Below are positions 49,574 to 58,321 of a DNA stretch of 64,000 nt, one piece after another. The stretch covers positions 4,374,001 to 4,438,000 of the forward strand of contig NZ_JAFBCL010000001.1 of NCBI RefSeq assembly GCF_016907655.1, in the 5' to 3' direction. Each line of letters opens with the position of its first letter. Positions within the stretch are counted from its first letter, which is position 1. The notes beneath the pieces are model-generated. The model made no database searches. It was given only the letters and a program-made list of their open reading frames with translations, and was not told the origin of the DNA. The position numbers and the translations under genes are program-made. This DNA is from Saccharothrix algeriensis. GTDB lineage: Bacteria; Actinomycetota; Actinomycetes; Mycobacteriales; Pseudonocardiaceae.

Positions 49574-50542
49574 TCAGCACCCCTGCTTGTAGAAGTACTC
49601 CTCGTTGGCGTCCATGTCGGCCCGGGTGAGCGCGACGAGGTCGGTCTCGACCTCGCGCCGGACCTCGCCGCCCTCCAGCGCCGCGACCGCCTGCTCGACG
49701 CCGGTCCGGCCGATGGTCGCCGGGTCCTGGGCGATCAGGGCCTGCACCGCGCCCGCCCTCAGGTCCTCCACCTGCTTGGGGCTCGCGTCGAAGCCGACGA
49801 GGTTGACCACGCCGGTCCTGCCCGCGTTGCGCAGGCCGGTCGACGCGCCCTCGCCGGTGTTCAGGTTCGTGGCGAACACGCCGACCAGGTCGGGGTGGGC
49901 GGCCAGCGTCGCGGTGAGCTTGGACACCGCCTGGTCCGGCTCGTTGTCGGTGTACTGCTGGCCGACGTACCGCAGGTTCGGGTACTTCCCGATCTCGTCC
50001 TCGAAGCCCTTGGCGCGGGCGTCGGTGGTGGACGTGCCGGCCTTGGTGTTGAGCACCAGCACCGACCCCGGCTTGTCGCCGACCAGCTTCGCCATCGTCC
50101 GGGCGGCCAGCTGCCCGCCCTGCTCGTTGTCCGACGAGACGGTGGACACCGCGATCGAGGTGTCCTCCAGCCTGGTGTCCACCTCCACGACCTTGACGCC
50201 GGCGTCCTTGAGCTGCCTCATCGGCCCGGCCATGGCCTTGTCGTCGGTCGGCGCGATGAGCACCGCGCCCGGCCGGTTCGCCAGCACCCCGCTCACGATC
50301 GGCGTCTGGAGGGTGGAGTCGAACTTGGCGGGCGCCTGCACGTCCACCGCGTAGCCCCGGGCCTGCGCCGCCTCGCGGAAGGCGCACTCCATCGAGATGT
50401 AGAACGGCTCCGCCGAGACGCCCGGGATCAGCACCATCCTCTTGCCGTCGCCGGCGTCGCCGGCGTCCCCGATCCGCCCGCCCCCACCGCACGCCGTCAG
50501 CAGCAGGGCCGCCCCGAGCAGGGCCGCTGTCCTCGTCGACAT
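49574..50542 (-). CDS. ABC transporter sugar-binding lipoprotein
   Basis: This 322-residue protein has a signal peptide ending in the LTAC lipobox and a periplasmic-binding-protein fold of the ribose/galactose (RbsB) type. Segments include VLIAPTDDKAMAGPMRQLKDAGVKVVEVDTR, GVFATNLNTGEGASTGLRNAG and ALIAQDPATIGRTGVEQAV. It captures a sugar outside the cell for the permease and ATPase encoded upstream. Mannose or a mannose-containing sugar is the likely ligand, given the ManA, LacI and GH92 neighbours. It is the last gene of the lacI operon, 18 bp after the permease. Confidence 0.9.
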   Translation of the reverse strand: MSTRTAALLGAALLLTACGGGGRIGDAGDAGDGKRMVLIPGVSAEPFYISMECAFREAAQARGYAVDVQAPAKFDSTLQTPIVSGVLANRPGAVLIAPTDDKAMAGPMRQLKDAGVKVVEVDTRLEDTSIAVSTVSSDNEQGGQLAARTMAKLVGDKPGSVLVLNTKAGTSTTDARAKGFEDEIGKYPNLRYVGQQYTDNEPDQAVSKLTATLAAHPDLVGVFATNLNTGEGASTGLRNAGRTGVVNLVGFDASPKQVEDLRAGAVQALIAQDPATIGRTGVEQAVAALEGGEVRREVETDLVALTRADMDANEEYFYKQGC

Positions 50543-50560
50543 GTCTCCCGCACCTCTCCC

Positions 50561-51568
50561 CTAGCGCCGGTTGCGCGCCCTCCGCCGTGATTGGTCGAAC
50601 CACACCGCCGCGACCAGCACCGCCCCCACCGCGACGGGCTGCCAGTAGACGTTCACCCCGACGATCACGAACCCCTTCTGGAGCACGGCGGGGATGAACA
50701 CCCCCAGCACCGTGCCGACGACCGAGCCCGAGCCGCCGAACAGGCTGGTGCCGCCGAGCACCACGGCCGCGATGGCGTCGAGGTTGTCCGTCTCGTGCCC
50801 GGTGATCGACGCGACCCGGAAGTAGGCCAGCGACATGAACCCCGCCAGCCCGGCCAGCACGCCCGCCAGCAGGTAGACCCCCGCCAGGTGCCGGGTCACC
50901 GGGATGCCCGCCCGGCGCGCGGCCTCCTCGTCGGAGCCGATCGCGTAGGTGTGGCGGCCGAACCGCGTGGTGGCCAGCACCAGCGCGCCCAGCGCCGTGA
51001 CCGCGCCCGCCAGGATCACCATGTTGGGCAGGTCGAACCAGGTCCCCGAGCCCAGGCCGTCGGTCAGCGCGTCGGGCACCCGGCTGACGTTGGAGCCGTT
51101 GGAGATCAGCTGCCCCGCGCCCAGCGCCGCGCCGAACGAGCCGAGGGTCACGATCAGCGGCGGCAGGCCCGCCCGCGCCACCAGCAGGCCGTTGAGCAGG
51201 CCCCACGCCGCGCCGCTGGCCAGCGCCACCGCCAGGCCCACCAGCACGGTGCCCCAGCCCGCGCGGGTCGCGTCGCCGGCGTTGAGCGCGTTCATGGCCG
51301 TCGCCGACGTGACGCTGGAGAACACCAGCACCGAGCCCACCGACAGGTCGATGCCGGAGGTGACGACCACGTAGGTCATGCCCACCGACAGCACCAGCAG
51401 CACCGAGGTCTCCACCAGCAGCGACTGGAGGGTGAACACCGTCAGCACCGCGTCCGGCCGCAGCGCGCCGAACACCGCGACGATCACCAGCAGGGCCAGC
51501 CCGATCCACAGCGTGTTCGCGCCGAGCAGGCGCTGCGCCCACGTGCGCCGGCCGCCGTCGGGGCTCAT
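50561..51568 (-). CDS. ABC sugar permease (RbsC type)
   Basis: This 335-residue membrane protein of the BPD_transp_2 family has eight to ten helices. TYVVVTSGIDLSVGSVL and VVLGGTSLFGGSGSVVGTVLGVF are the signature stretches of ribose/xylose-type permeases. It forms the channel for the sugar delivered by the binding protein. ATG 51568 overlaps the stop of the ATPase gene by 4 bp (ATGA), indicating coupling. A single permease gene is present, so the complex is presumably a homodimer of this subunit. Confidence 0.92.
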   Translation of the reverse strand: MSPDGGRRTWAQRLLGANTLWIGLALLVIVAVFGALRPDAVLTVFTLQSLLVETSVLLVLSVGMTYVVVTSGIDLSVGSVLVFSSVTSATAMNALNAGDATRAGWGTVLVGLAVALASGAAWGLLNGLLVARAGLPPLIVTLGSFGAALGAGQLISNGSNVSRVPDALTDGLGSGTWFDLPNMVILAGAVTALGALVLATTRFGRHTYAIGSDEEAARRAGIPVTRHLAGVYLLAGVLAGLAGFMSLAYFRVASITGHETDNLDAIAAVVLGGTSLFGGSGSVVGTVLGVFIPAVLQKGFVIVGVNVYWQPVAVGAVLVAAVWFDQSRRRARNRR

Positions 51569-52326
51569 GCGTCCTCCTGCGACAGGGCGCCGGTCATCGC
51601 GCCGACCAACTCCTCCACCGTCGTGCCGGCGGCCCGGAACCGCGCCACCCGCCTGCCCAGGCGCAGCACCTCCACCCGGTCCGACACGGCCAGCACCTCG
51701 GGCATGTTGTGGCTGATCAGCACGACCGCCACGCCCCGGTCCCGCACCCGCCGGACCACGTCGAGGACCCGGCCCCGCTGCACCACGCCGAGCGCGGCGG
51801 TCGGCTCGTCCATGAAGACCAGCCTGCCCGCCCACACCACGCTGCGCGCCACGGCGACGCTCTGCCGCTGCCCGCCCGACAGCGAGCCGATCGGCACGTC
51901 CACGCTCTGCAGCGCGACGCCCAGCTCGCGGAACGACTCGGCGGCCCGGCGGCGCATCTCCTTCTCGTCCAGCACGCCGAGCCACCCCAGCAGGCCCGGC
52001 TTGCGCAGCTCGCGGCCCAGGAACAGGTTCGCCGCCGGGCCGAGGTCCGGTGCGACGGCCAGGTCCTGGTACACCGTCTCGATGCCCAGCGACCGCGCCG
52101 CGGTGGGCGAGGGCAGGGTGATCTCCCGGCCGTCGAGGGCGATCGTGCCCGAGTCCGGCTGCTCCGCGCCGGACAGGCACTTCACCAGCGTCGACTTGCC
52201 CGCGCCGTTGTCCCCGATCAGCGCCACCACCTCGCCCGCGTGCGCGGTGAACGAGGCGCCCCGCAGCGCTTCCACGCCGCCGTAGCGCTTGACCAGGTCG
52301 CGGGCGTCCAGCAGGGGGTCGGCCAC
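51565..52326 (-). CDS. ABC sugar transporter ATP-binding protein
   Basis: This 253-residue ATPase has the Walker A GDNGAGKST, the signature LSGGQRQ, and the Walker B LVFMDEP. It is a single-domain version of the RbsA/XylG family, whose classical members carry two fused ATPase domains; two copies would drive the permease. GTG 52326 starts 1 bp after the manA stop, and its own stop overlaps the permease start, so manA, ATPase, permease and binding protein are translated from one message. Confidence 0.92.
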   Translation of the reverse strand: MADPLLDARDLVKRYGGVEALRGASFTAHAGEVVALIGDNGAGKSTLVKCLSGAEQPDSGTIALDGREITLPSPTAARSLGIETVYQDLAVAPDLGPAANLFLGRELRKPGLLGWLGVLDEKEMRRRAAESFRELGVALQSVDVPIGSLSGGQRQSVAVARSVVWAGRLVFMDEPTAALGVVQRGRVLDVVRRVRDRGVAVVLISHNMPEVLAVSDRVEVLRLGRRVARFRAAGTTVEELVGAMTGALSQEDA

Positions 52327-52327
52327 G

Positions 52328-53329
52328 TCAGCTCCCGGGGTGGGGCGGCAGCGGCGGGCGGCATCGGACCACGACCAGGTCGCCGGTCAGCACGGCCTCG
52401 CCCGCCGCGTGCGGCACGACGACCGTGCTGCCCCCGCGCAGCGGCAGGGGACCCAGCGCGCCGGAGCCCCCCAGCACCACCAGCACCGCGAACGACGGCT
52501 CCAGCGCGGCCCTGCCCGACACGTGCAGGCGGTCCGCGCGGAAGAACGGATCGGCCTCGGGGGGCAACAGGTCCACCGACGGGGCCACGCGCGAACCGGT
52601 GCGGGACACCAGGTCCTCGACGCGCGGGGCCCGCCGGTCGACGCACCCCAGCGCCGCGTCGCCCAGGCCGAGGTGCCACGCGTCCGGGTCGGCCAGGAAA
52701 CCGCGCCACTCCAGCGTGACGGAGAAGTCGGTGGGCTGCTGCACCTCGACGACGAACACGCCCTCGCCGATCGAGTGCGGCACGCCGGCGGGCACCAGGA
52801 CGGTGTCGCCGGGTCCGACCGCCACCGGGTTGAGCGCGTCGAGCATGGCCCGGGAGTCCTGCGCGGCCACCCAGCCGGCCAGCGCCGAGGCGGGCACGTC
52901 CCGGCGGAAACCGAGGTGCACCAGCGGTTGCGGGCCGTTCGCGCCGATCACCACCCACGCCTCGGTCTTGCCGTGCCGGCAGGCCAGGTGCTCGGCGGCG
53001 AACGCGTTCGACGGGTGGCAGTGCACCGGCAGCCGCCGGCCCGCGTCGAGCAGCTTCACCAGCAGCGCGGTGTCCGCGCCGAACGCCGCCACGTGCTCGG
53101 GCCCCAGCCACGCCACCGGGTCCGCGCGCACCGCGTCCCGCAGCCACCGCCCGTCGGGCAGCCTGGTCAGGCCCGCCCGGTCCTGCCCGAACAGGGTGGT
53201 GGTCGACGCCACCCAGTCCTCCGGCCCCGCGTCCGCCGCGGGGTCGCCGCGCAGCGCCGCGATCGCCGCGCCGCCCCGGTAGAACTGCTCGGGCTGGTTG
53301 GCCGCCAGCGCGACCGGCGGGGTGCTCAT
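52328..53329 (-). CDS. manA: Mannose-6-phosphate isomerase, type I
   Basis: This 333-residue zinc-dependent cupin enzyme interconverts mannose-6-phosphate and fructose-6-phosphate. The zinc ligands are expected in LPVHCHPSNAFA (two His), GKTEAW (Glu) and VPAGVPHSIGEG (His). The protein is shorter than E. coli ManA and resembles the compact Bacillus type. It starts 4 bp inside the end of lacI (ATGA overlap). Its place between a sugar regulator and an ABC importer points to use of imported mannose; the required kinase is not in the window. Confidence 0.9.
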   Translation of the reverse strand: MSTPPVALAANQPEQFYRGGAAIAALRGDPAADAGPEDWVASTTTLFGQDRAGLTRLPDGRWLRDAVRADPVAWLGPEHVAAFGADTALLVKLLDAGRRLPVHCHPSNAFAAEHLACRHGKTEAWVVIGANGPQPLVHLGFRRDVPASALAGWVAAQDSRAMLDALNPVAVGPGDTVLVPAGVPHSIGEGVFVVEVQQPTDFSVTLEWRGFLADPDAWHLGLGDAALGCVDRRAPRVEDLVSRTGSRVAPSVDLLPPEADPFFRADRLHVSGRAALEPSFAVLVVLGGSGALGPLPLRGGSTVVVPHAAGEAVLTGDLVVVRCRPPLPPHPGS

Positions 53330-54366
53330 GCGCGGACCTCCCCCGACCCGCGGGCCACCAGCCGCACCGGCAGCACCACGCGGCGCGGCGGCGAGCCGTC
53401 GCCGTCCAGCCGGGCGTACAGCAGGTCCGCCGCGGCCTTCCCGAGCGCGCTCGCGTCGTGCGCGATCACGCTGACCGGCGGCGAGAGCAGGTCGGCCAGC
53501 TCGAAGTCGTCGAAGCCCACCAGCGCCGGCCTGGTCGCCGAGCCGGCCAGGGCGCGCAGGGCGTGCACGGTGATCCGGTTGTTGCCGGTGACCACCGCCG
53601 TCGCCGGGTCGGGCGCGTCGGCCAGCCGGCGCAGCGCCGCCCGCACCGAGGCCCCGTCGTGCGGGCCCATGGCGACCAGCGACCCGTCGAACCCCAGGCC
53701 CGCCCGGGCGCAGCCCTCGCGGTAGCCGCGCAGGCGCTCGTTGGCGGTGAAGATGCCCGGCGCGTCGCCGAGGAACGCGATCCGGCGGTGCCCGAACGAC
53801 GCCAGGTGCAGCACGGCCTCGATCGTGCCACCGATGTCGTCCACCAGCACGGTGTCCGCCACGACGTCACCCGCCGGGCGGTCCAGGAACACGACCGGCG
53901 TGCCCGCGCGCATCTCCGGCAGCAGGTAGCCGTGCTGGAGCCCGGCGGGCACGATGAGCAGCCCGTCGACCCGCCGCGAGCAGAACTCCAGCGCCAGCTC
54001 CCGCTCCCTGGCCGGGTCCTCGTCCGACGAGCCGGTGATCACCAGCCTGCCGCGCGGCCGGGAGACCTCCTCCACCGCGCGCGTCACGCCGGAGTAGAAC
54101 GGGTTGGCCACGTCCTCCAGCACCAGCCCGACCGCGCCGGTGGACGACCCGCGGCGCAGGTTGCGCGCGCTGAGGTTGCGCCGGAAGCCGAGCTGGTCGA
54201 TCGCCGAGAGCACCCGCTCGGCGGTCGCCGGGTGCACTCCCGCCTCGTCGTTCACCACGCGCGAGACGGTCTTGATGCTGACACCCGCCAACCGCGCCAC
54301 GTCGTTCATCGTGGCGCGTCGCACCTTGCGGACGCCGGTGGCGCCGTTCGGGGACAACGTTGTCAT
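53326..54366 (-). CDS. LacI-family transcriptional regulator
   Basis: This 346-residue repressor has an N-terminal helix-turn-helix with hinge helix (about 20-70; MNDVARLAGVSIKTVSRVVN and RRNLSARNLRRGSS) and a sugar-binding domain of the periplasmic-binding-protein fold. It heads the operon lacI-manA-ABC and is divergent from a GH92 mannosidase gene. The first codons of the gene themselves contain the palindrome GACAACGTTGTC, and a near-identical copy lies before the mannosidase gene, so it probably represses both directions until a mannose-type inducer binds. Confidence 0.9.
   Translation of the reverse strand: MTTLSPNGATGVRKVRRATMNDVARLAGVSIKTVSRVVNDEAGVHPATAERVLSAIDQLGFRRNLSARNLRRGSSTGAVGLVLEDVANPFYSGVTRAVEEVSRPRGRLVITGSSDEDPARERELALEFCSRRVDGLLIVPAGLQHGYLLPEMRAGTPVVFLDRPAGDVVADTVLVDDIGGTIEAVLHLASFGHRRIAFLGDAPGIFTANERLRGYREGCARAGLGFDGSLVAMGPHDGASVRAALRRLADAPDPATAVVTGNNRITVHALRALAGSATRPALVGFDDFELADLLSPPVSVIAHDASALGKAAADLLYARLDGDGSPPRRVVLPVRLVARGSGEVRA
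54353..54364. promoter_or_regulatory. LacI-type operator 1 (inside the lacI start)
   Basis: GACAACGTTGTC is a perfect 12-bp palindrome with the central CG typical of LacI-family operators. It overlaps codons 1-5 of the regulator gene. Confidence 0.6.
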
Positions 54367-54496
54367 AGTCGCCGAATCACACACCCGCTCCCCGGTGATG
54401 TCAATGATCCGGCCTGTCCCGAACCGGACAACACCCGGACACGGCCTTGACGCGCCCCGAGCACTCTCCGCAAGTATGCAATCACCAGAAGTGGTG

Positions 54497-54508
54497 GACA
54501 GCGTTGTC
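54497..54508. promoter_or_regulatory. LacI-type operator 2 (before the GH92 gene)
   Basis: GACAGCGTTGTC differs from operator 1 at one position and lies 15 bp before GTG 54524 of the mannosidase gene. The two sites are 144 bp apart and could allow looping. Confidence 0.6.
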
Positions 54509-54523
54509 ACCCGAGGAGGGCTC

Positions 54524-57500
54524 GTGAGGACAGCACTGGTGGTCGCGGCGGTCGTCGCGTCCGCGTCGGTCCAACCGGTGGTCGCCCAGGCGCAGGTGGA
54601 GGACCTCGCGCGGTGGGTCAACCCGTTCGTCGGCACCCGGCCGGGTGGCCCCGACCACGGCACCGGCGGCGGCGCGGGCAACACCTTCCCGGGCGCGGAC
54701 GTGCCGTTCGGCATGGTGCAGTGGAGCCCGGACACGGTGACCCGCCAGCACGGCGGCTACTCCTACGACGACAACCGCATCAAGGGCTTCAGCCTCACGC
54801 ACCTGTCCGGCGCGGGCTGCTCGACCTACCAGGACATCCCGATCATGCCGTTCGTCGGCGAGGTGACCACCTCGCCCGCCGCCGACCCGAGCCGCTACGT
54901 GTCGACCTTCGCGCACTCCGCCGAGTCCGCCTCGCCCGGCTACTACGGGGTCGAGCTGGACAACGGCGCGCACGTCGAGCTGAGCGTGACCCAGCGGACC
55001 GGCATCGGCCGCTTCGCCTACCCCGGCGGGGCCACCTCCACGCTGCTGGTCAACACCTCCGGCTCGGTGTCGGGCACCGACGATGCCGAGGTGACCATCG
55101 GCGCCGACACCATCAGCGGCTGGGCCACCAGCGGCCGGTTCTGCGGCGCGGACCACCGCTACCGCGTCTACTTCCACGCGCACTTCGACCAGCCGTTCGC
55201 GTCCGTCGGCACGTGGAAGGACGGCGCGGTCACGCCCGGCCGGACCAGCGAGCGCGGCGGCTCGCCCCGCCGGGAGACCGGTGACGCGCCCAAGACCCTC
55301 GCCGCGCAGACCGCGCCGCGCGAGGTCGCCGCCCGCGACACCACGGTGTCCGGTCCCGGCAGCGGCGGCTGGGTCACCTTCGACGACCCGGACGTGACGG
55401 TGCGCGTGGGCCTGTCGTTCGTCTCGGTCGACGGCGCCCGCGGGAACCTCCGGGCGGAGAACACCGGCAGGTCGTTCGACGCGGTCCGCGCGGCGGCGCG
55501 CGCGGCGTGGAACGACCGGCTCGGCCAGGTCCGGGTCACCGGGGGCACCGACGCGCAGCGCACCACGTTCTACACCGCCCTGTACCACTCCCTGTTGCAG
55601 CCCAACGTCTTCTCCGACGCCGACGGCCGCTACCCCGGCTTCGACGGCCGCGTCCACACGGCCGACCGGGGCCACGCGGTCTACACGAACTTCTCCGGCT
55701 GGGACGTCTACCGCTCGGAGATGCAGCTGCTGTCCCTGCTGGCCCCGGCGGAATCGGCGGACATGGTCCGCTCCATGATGGCCTTCGCCGAGCAGGGCGG
55801 CTCGTGGGACCGGTGGACGGTGGCCAACGGCTACACGGGCGTGATGGTCGGCGACCCGTACCACGTGATGGTCTCCAGCGCGTACGCCTTCGGGGCCAAG
55901 GACTTCGACGCGGGCAGGGCCCTGCTGCTGATGCTGCGCGGCGCGACCCAGCCGACCCAGGGCTACCAGGAGCGGCCGGGTCTCGAGGAGTACCAGGAGC
56001 TGGGCTACGTCCCGGTCGGCGCGCGGGGGGTGTGGGGAGCGCCCGCGACCACGCTGGAGTACACCACCGCGGACTTCGCCATCGCCGAGCTGGCCCGCCG
56101 CCTCGGCGACGGCGCGACCTGGCGGGCGTTCATGGAACGCGCCCAGTACTGGCAGAACGTGTTCAACCCGGCCACCTCCTACACCCAACCGCGCAACCGG
56201 GACGGGTCGTACGTGGAGCCGTTCACGCCCGGCAACCCGGACAACTGGGTGGAGGGCAACGCCGCCCAGTACACGTGGATGGTGCCCTACAACGCGCGCG
56301 GGCTGTTCACCGCGATGGGCGGCGACGCGAAGGTCCGCGACCGGCTGGACCACTTCTTCACCAAGCTCAACGCCGGCCCCGACGAGCCGTACGCGTTCCT
56401 CGGCAACGAGCCGGTCATGCACACGCCGTGGCTGTACAACTGGGCCGGCGCGCCGAGCCGGGCGCAGGCCGTGGTGCGCCAGGCGGTGGACGAGCTGTTC
56501 GGCCCCGGGCCGGACGGCCTGATGGGCAACGACGACCTGGGCCAGATGTCGTCCTGGTACGTGTGGGCCGCGCTCGGCATGTACCCGGCGATCCCCGGCC
56601 GCGCCGAACTCGTGGTCAACAGCCCGCTGTTCGAGGAGGTCACCATCACCCGGCCCAACGGCGGGCCCATCGTCATCAAGACCTCCGGCACGGGCGAGCA
56701 CGTCGCGTCCCTGAAGCTCAACGGCCGCGCGCAGACCCGCACGTGGCTGCCGGAGTCGTTCGCGACGGGCGGCGGCACGGTCGAGTTCGGGCTGACCGCG
56801 GAGCCGACGGCCTGGGGCACCGGTCCGGCCGACGCGCCGCCGTCGTTCCGCGACGGCGAGACCGCCCAGCAGGGCTTCGTCGAGCCCGGCCGGCTGGTGC
56901 TGCCCGCCGGCGGCTCCGGCGCGGTGACCGTCGGCGCGCAGGACTTCTCCGGCAAGGGCGGCAAGGTGTCCTGGAGCGCCGAGCCGCCCGCGGGGATCGC
57001 GGTCACCCCGGCCCGCGGCGAGGTCGCCCTCCCGCCGGGGGACAAGGCGGGCCAACCGGTGACGATCGCGGTCGCCGCCGACGCCGCCGAGCGGACCCAC
57101 CGCATCCCGCTCGCGTTCTCCAACGGGCAGCGCAGCACGATCTCGGTGCTGGTGGCCGACCCGGGCAGCCTGCGGGCGGCGTTCGACAACATCGGCACGT
57201 CACCGGACGACGACCAGGCCGTCGGCAACTTCGACGGCCAGGGGTGGAGCTACTCGCGCAAGGCGTTGGGGGAGCAGGGGTTGAGCCCCGGCGCCACGGT
57301 CACCCGGGACGGCATCGCCTACACCTGGCCGACTTCACCGGTGGGCGAGGCGGACAACGTCACGGCGTCCGGGCAGACCGTCACGGTGAACGCCACGGGC
57401 ACCAGGCTCGGCCTGCTGGGCAGCGGGGCGAGCGGCCGGGCGTCCGGCACGCTCACCGTCACCTACGAGGACGGGACCACGCAGACGGCCGACGTCGGCC

Positions 57501-57730
57501 TGTCGGACTGGGCGCTGGGCGGCAACCCCTCCACCCCGCCGTCGTTCGACAACCGCATCGTGGCCACCACCCCGTACCGCAACAGCCCCAGCGGAACCCC
57601 GCAGCAGATCAAGGTGTTCGTCTTCGCCACCGCGCCCATTGCCTTGCAGCCCAAACCGGTGCGCTCGGTGACACTGCCCTCTTCCGTTTCGGGCGGCACG
57701 TTCCACGTGTTCGCCATCGGGGTGGCTTAG
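54524..57730 (+). CDS. Secreted GH92 alpha-mannosidase with C-terminal accessory domains
   Basis: This 1068-residue enzyme has a signal peptide (TALVVAAVVASASVQPVVAQA). The GH92 catalytic region runs from about 25 to 770, with DLARWVNPFVGTRPGG at the start, the GNEPVMHTPWLYNW substrate motif and GNDDLGQMSSWYVWAALGMYP near the catalytic acid. A NEW3-like Ig domain (about 785-875) follows, then a beta-sandwich of the NPCBM/F5-8 kind ending at residue 1068. GH92 enzymes are Ca2+-dependent exo-alpha-mannosidases, many specific for alpha-1,2 links in yeast mannan or N-glycans. GAGGAGGG precedes GTG 54524. It faces the lacI-manA-ABC operon across two LacI-type operators. Confidence 0.92.
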   Translation: MRTALVVAAVVASASVQPVVAQAQVEDLARWVNPFVGTRPGGPDHGTGGGAGNTFPGADVPFGMVQWSPDTVTRQHGGYSYDDNRIKGFSLTHLSGAGCSTYQDIPIMPFVGEVTTSPAADPSRYVSTFAHSAESASPGYYGVELDNGAHVELSVTQRTGIGRFAYPGGATSTLLVNTSGSVSGTDDAEVTIGADTISGWATSGRFCGADHRYRVYFHAHFDQPFASVGTWKDGAVTPGRTSERGGSPRRETGDAPKTLAAQTAPREVAARDTTVSGPGSGGWVTFDDPDVTVRVGLSFVSVDGARGNLRAENTGRSFDAVRAAARAAWNDRLGQVRVTGGTDAQRTTFYTALYHSLLQPNVFSDADGRYPGFDGRVHTADRGHAVYTNFSGWDVYRSEMQLLSLLAPAESADMVRSMMAFAEQGGSWDRWTVANGYTGVMVGDPYHVMVSSAYAFGAKDFDAGRALLLMLRGATQPTQGYQERPGLEEYQELGYVPVGARGVWGAPATTLEYTTADFAIAELARRLGDGATWRAFMERAQYWQNVFNPATSYTQPRNRDGSYVEPFTPGNPDNWVEGNAAQYTWMVPYNARGLFTAMGGDAKVRDRLDHFFTKLNAGPDEPYAFLGNEPVMHTPWLYNWAGAPSRAQAVVRQAVDELFGPGPDGLMGNDDLGQMSSWYVWAALGMYPAIPGRAELVVNSPLFEEVTITRPNGGPIVIKTSGTGEHVASLKLNGRAQTRTWLPESFATGGGTVEFGLTAEPTAWGTGPADAPPSFRDGETAQQGFVEPGRLVLPAGGSGAVTVGAQDFSGKGGKVSWSAEPPAGIAVTPARGEVALPPGDKAGQPVTIAVAADAAERTHRIPLAFSNGQRSTISVLVADPGSLRAAFDNIGTSPDDDQAVGNFDGQGWSYSRKALGEQGLSPGATVTRDGIAYTWPTSPVGEADNVTASGQTVTVNATGTRLGLLGSGASGRASGTLTVTYEDGTTQTADVGLSDWALGGNPSTPPSFDNRIVATTPYRNSPSGTPQQIKVFVFATAPIALQPKPVRSVTLPSSVSGGTFHVFAIGVA

Positions 57731-57823
57731 GGGCCGCGGCCCTTGCCCGAGGGCCGCGCCCCGCGAGGCTTTGCGCGTAAAGCCGCGCCCCGCGCGGCGG
57801 CGCTTCAGCGCAGCCGTGTGCCT

Positions 57824-57948
57824 CGTGTTCTCCCCGTACGGCCTGGGCGCAGCCCAATCATGTTTTCCGGGGGGCGTCAAGCACGCTCTTCGCTTGACGC
57901 CCCCCGGAAAACATGATTGCCTCCGGCAGGCCGTGCGGGGAGAACACG
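57824..57948 (-). repeat. Nested-hairpin element, copy C (divergent subtype)
   Basis: Outer arms are 57824-57845 and 57927-57948; inner arms 57856-57882 and 57892-57918 (27 bp, perfect) flank the loop ACGCTCTTC. The inner stem carries GGGGGGCGTC where other copies have GGGGGGTGC, with compensating changes opposite. Its orientation is that of copy A, opposite to copy D. The right flank (to about 58015) is a shortened version of the flank of B and D. Confidence 0.88.
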
Positions 57949-58109
57949 ACGCACTTCCCTCCTCCTTGGGGGCCTCCCGGCCGCTCTTCTTACCAAGATC
58001 GCGCACCGATCCAGGAAATATTAGGTGCGGTGCGGATCCAAGCTGAAGAGCTTTAAAGAGTCCTCGCCGGACGGGCAGGCCGCCAAGGAGAATGAAAAGA
58101 AACAGCGGT

Positions 58110-58234
58110 CGTGTTCTCCCCGCATGACCTGTCAAAGACAACCATGCTTTCTTGGGGGGTGCAAGCGAAAAGCGTGCTTGCACCCCCCAAGAAAGCATGG
58201 TAGCCCTCCGGGCAGGCCATACGGGGAGAACACG
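58110..58234 (+). repeat. Nested-hairpin element, copy D
   Basis: Outer arms are 58110-58131 and 58213-58234; inner arms 58141-58166 and 58176-58201 (26 bp, perfect) flank the loop GAAAAGCGT. The left flank from about 58023 is closely similar to that of copy B, and the right flank has CTGCACGGGGCGTGCAG. Copies C and D stand head to head and fill most of the 591-bp gap between the convergent GH92 and SARP genes. Confidence 0.9.
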
Positions 58235-58321
58235 AAGCGATCGGACTGCACGGGGCGTGCAGCCCAAAGGCGAAGCCGTAAGCCGCAAGCGTAAGAATAG
58301 GTGTTCTGCGTATGGAAGGGG

